Assembly: GCA_031261445.1 (NCBI GenBank)
Contig: JAISJQ010000054.1
Span: 1-32,264 of the forward strand
Reading direction: 5' to 3'
DNA length: 32,264 nt
Source: Oscillospiraceae bacterium
GTDB lineage: Bacteria; Bacillota; Clostridia; Oscillospirales; Acutalibacteraceae
Under the pieces are notes generated by a model, which did no database searches, had not been told where the DNA came from, and saw only the letters and a program-made list of their open reading frames with translations. The translations under genes and the position numbers were made by a program. Below are positions 30,028 through 32,264 of the stretch, piece after piece (position 1 is the first letter of the stretch; each line of letters opens with the position of its first letter).

Positions 30028-32136
30028 ATGAAACAGACAAAACAAACGATGACCAGACGCACACTGGCAGTCTTGCTGGTGCTCACGCTGCTCTTGTCCG
30101 TTGTGGCGCTACTCCCCGGCACAGCCGTGGCGGCCAGCACCATCACCGTCACCGTGGGACAGATGCCCACAACCATGGTCACGGGCGCGGAAACCAGCGT
30201 CGACATTCCGCACACGTATACCTATAGCGATGACTACTTTGCCGCCCCGTCTACGACCTACAACAACGCGCTGGCGCAGGCGACCTTGGGGCTGGAGTGG
30301 TCCGCCTGGGGCGCGAGCGCAACTTTCACCCCTTACAACACCGCCCCCGTGGCCGCCGATCAGGCCGCCAACCTATTGGATTACTACAACCAAACGGGCT
30401 TCACGAACATAGAACTCTTTGATTACGACAAATCCCAGCTGGACGAGCGCGACCGCACGGCCTTTTCCATTGCGCAAAAGACCTTGCCGGACGGTACGAT
30501 CCTGCTGGCCGTGCCCGTGCGCGGCGGCAACTACGGCGCGGAGTGGGTCAGCAACGGCAACCTGGGCACAGGCGTCAACCATCAGGGCTTTGACGCGGCC
30601 TCCGACCTCGTGGTGGATGCCGTCAAAGCGCGTGTGGCGACTTTGGGCGGCGCGGACGTGAAGCTGTGGCTCACGGGCTTCAGTCGCGGCGCGGCCACGG
30701 CGAACCTTGTGGCCGCTAAGCTAGACGACTGGGGCGGTGTTGCGCACGATCATCTCTTCGCTTACACCTTCGCCACGCCGCTCAACACCACCAACGCGAA
30801 CGCCAAAACCGCGGCCTATAATAACATTTTCAACATCGTCAACCCCGTGGATCTCGTGCCCATTTTGCCGCTGGGCTCTTGGGGCTTCACGCGCTTTGGT
30901 GTGGATAAGTTCCTACAATTTGTCAGCACTGCGGAGGCCGACTATGCCGCGCTGAACGCCCGCTATGCCGCGCAGTTCGCTGGGCTTTATACGGGCACGT
31001 TCCCCGCGCACATTGCCACCTGGGAGCAGTTCGTCTCCATCTATGACGTGTCGTATCTGCTGGGAAAACTTGTGCCCACGCAGGGGGACTTTGACGCTAA
31101 GTTACAAGGAATCGCCAAAAACATCCTGCGCAAATTCGCCGACGGAACGCTGACGCAGGTGGGGGACTGGGAAGAGTTCTTCACGGCTCTGTTTGGCGCG
31201 GAAAACGCCGCCGTCTGGACGAAAACCAAAAACATCTTCCAGGTGGGCGCGGCGCTCATCAGCCCCCTGTGGGATCTGCACTCGCAGGTGGATTTGGCCA
31301 CCTTTGTGCTCTCTGCGGGTACAGTCCTCGCGGGCTCTGTGCAAAAACCCAGCACCAACGATGTGCTCCAGTGGCTCGATGCGCTCTACGTGGTGGGCGG
31401 CACGGATATCTTTGAGTTCAGCGCCTTCATCAACAATTTTGTCACGGCGCACACGCCAGAGAGCTACTACACCCTGCTCGGGCGCGGCGGCGGCGCGGAA
31501 GATTCCGTTTTCGGTAGCGGACAAATCAAGAACGTGCGCGTGGACGGCGCGGCGGCGGCAACGCTCAGCGCCCCCAATGGCGACGCCAACATTGCGGATC
31601 TGCCCACTGCCACCTCTGGCGCACGCAAGTATTACTACCTCCCCGCCGCCAAGGACTTCGCGTTGGACGTGACGGCGGACGGGAGCGGCTTCATCACCCT
31701 GCACATCGACACCATGGACACCCTGAGCGTGAAAACCCGCCAGAGCGCGTTCTATGACATCGCGACCGCCAGTGGCCAGCGCTTCACCGCCGCCATCCCC
31801 GCGGATGCGGGCGCGTACACACTCACGTCCGGCGCACAGACCCGCACCGCTACGTATGACTCGCTCACCGTCCCGCCCGGGCACGTGCACAGCTTTGGCG
31901 CGTGGGTGGTGTCTCGTCCCAGCCAGGGCGGCGAATACGGCGAAGAGTACCGCACCTGCGCGGATTGCGGCAAACGCGAAGTGCTCCCGTTCCTAGTCTT
32001 TGCCGATGATGGCAGCACGCCCACGTCCATCTTGGGCAAAATGCGCGTGTTCTTCGCGCGGATCATCGACTGGCTCAAGTGGTTCTTCACCGGCGGCATC
32101 TTCAAATTCGGCGGCTGGATCAAAGCTTTCGCTTAA
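30028..32136 (+). CDS. Secreted lipase-like alpha/beta hydrolase
   Basis: This 702-residue protein has a signal peptide (basic start, hydrophobic stretch LAVLLVLTLLLSVVALL, cleavage probably after TAVAA near residue 36). The catalytic domain shows the nucleophile elbow LTGFSRGAATANLVAAKL with Ser219, as in class 3-type lipases. Asp275 in NIVNPVDLVPIL is the likely acid, and His418 (WDLHSQVD) is a candidate base. A beta-rich region follows, then a HVHSFGAWVVSRPSQGGEYG block with an RTCADCGKRE knuckle, a type of module common on exported proteins of gut Firmicutes. The last 35 residues are hydrophobic and basic (VFFARIIDWLKWFFTGGIFKF), possibly membrane-associating. GAGGAGG precedes the ATG. 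The substrate is unknown. The TAA stop opens a family C repeat. Confidence 0.85.
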   Translation: MKQTKQTMTRRTLAVLLVLTLLLSVVALLPGTAVAASTITVTVGQMPTTMVTGAETSVDIPHTYTYSDDYFAAPSTTYNNALAQATLGLEWSAWGASATFTPYNTAPVAADQAANLLDYYNQTGFTNIELFDYDKSQLDERDRTAFSIAQKTLPDGTILLAVPVRGGNYGAEWVSNGNLGTGVNHQGFDAASDLVVDAVKARVATLGGADVKLWLTGFSRGAATANLVAAKLDDWGGVAHDHLFAYTFATPLNTTNANAKTAAYNNIFNIVNPVDLVPILPLGSWGFTRFGVDKFLQFVSTAEADYAALNARYAAQFAGLYTGTFPAHIATWEQFVSIYDVSYLLGKLVPTQGDFDAKLQGIAKNILRKFADGTLTQVGDWEEFFTALFGAENAAVWTKTKNIFQVGAALISPLWDLHSQVDLATFVLSAGTVLAGSVQKPSTNDVLQWLDALYVVGGTDIFEFSAFINNFVTAHTPESYYTLLGRGGGAEDSVFGSGQIKNVRVDGAAAATLSAPNGDANIADLPTATSGARKYYYLPAAKDFALDVTADGSGFITLHIDTMDTLSVKTRQSAFYDIATASGQRFTAAIPADAGAYTLTSGAQTRTATYDSLTVPPGHVHSFGAWVVSRPSQGGEYGEEYRTCADCGKREVLPFLVFADDGSTPTSILGKMRVFFARIIDWLKWFFTGGIFKFGGWIKAFA

Positions 32137-32264
32137 TGAACAATTAACAATTGACTCCCTCTAATTACCCCCAGTTCAAAACGATCTAATGCTATGCGAA
32201 TCGGGTTTCTGAGGCGTTCGGCGCGATTTCATCACGATGCTGGCCCAAAATCGTCATGAATGGC
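32134..32264. repeat. Family C repeat, then unassigned sequence to the window end
   Basis: TAATGAACAATTAACAATTG (32134-32153) is family C and contains the stop of the preceding gene. In the remaining 110 bp I see no feature that can be supported; a short open frame on the minus strand ends at 32192 but is cut by the window edge. Confidence 0.6.

Noticed and set aside
32192-32264. 3' end of a minus-strand gene at the right edge
   Set aside because: Only 23 codons are visible (reading TILGQHRDEIAPNASETRFA before a stop), with no recognisable motif.

Overview
The window looks like a chromosomal segment of a Gram-positive, endospore-forming Clostridia member, most likely from the Oscillospirales/Ruminococcaceae part of the tree (inference). 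The evidence is a spoIVA gene next to a SipL-like SPOCS/LysM gene, a meso-diaminopimelate type MurE, a PASTA-tailed class B penicillin-binding protein, an indolepyruvate:ferredoxin oxidoreductase subunit (anaerobe), an mraZ-led division cluster, and strong Shine-Dalgarno sites. Coding DNA is GC-rich, while the spacers and one TIR-domain gene are clearly AT-richer.

Layout. Positions 1-190 hold a frameshifted remnant of an IS1-type transposase. From 253 to 5911 the minus strand carries a stand-alone NRPS-type condensation-domain protein, tsaD, an unknown lipoprotein, a shikimate kinase and a GPH-family sugar:cation symporter. radC (minus) and mraZ (plus) diverge at 6815-6986. The division and wall cluster mraZ-rsmH-ftsL-pbp-murE-mraY-ftsW runs from 6987 to 15706 and lacks murF, murD and murG. 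Minus-strand genes follow: an IMPACT/YigZ protein, rpmE, an orphan HicB-like antitoxin, iorA without iorB, a TIR-domain protein and glmM. The plus strand then carries sipL-spoIVA (spore coat basement layer), secA, yraN and a secreted lipase-like hydrolase.

Between secA and yraN (29050-29352) lies the most unusual object. Two strong sigma-A type promoters converge on each other. A 29-codon ORF on the minus strand encodes a hydrophobic peptide; it has a near-perfect Shine-Dalgarno held in a hairpin, and its stop codon lies in a shared hairpin between the two transcripts. The two predicted start points sit at the outer ends of a long imperfect inverted repeat that also contains an 8-bp direct repeat. 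This is the architecture expected of a chromosomal type I toxin-antitoxin locus of the Fst/par kind, and I see no named family for it.

Almost every spacer is built from a few families of short interspersed repeats: (A) GTAGGGG...CCC hairpins whose stems differ between copies but stay self-complementary; (B) GAGGAATGAGG-like runs; (C) CAATGAACAATT-like AT-rich runs; (D) CATCTAGCATCTAG; (E) GTAATAGTGAATAG; (F) AGAGGACAGA/TCTGTCCTCT inverted pairs. In at least nine genes the stop codon itself lies inside such a repeat, and in one (yigZ) the repeat is translated as the C-terminal tail. No rRNA, tRNA or CRISPR array was recognised.
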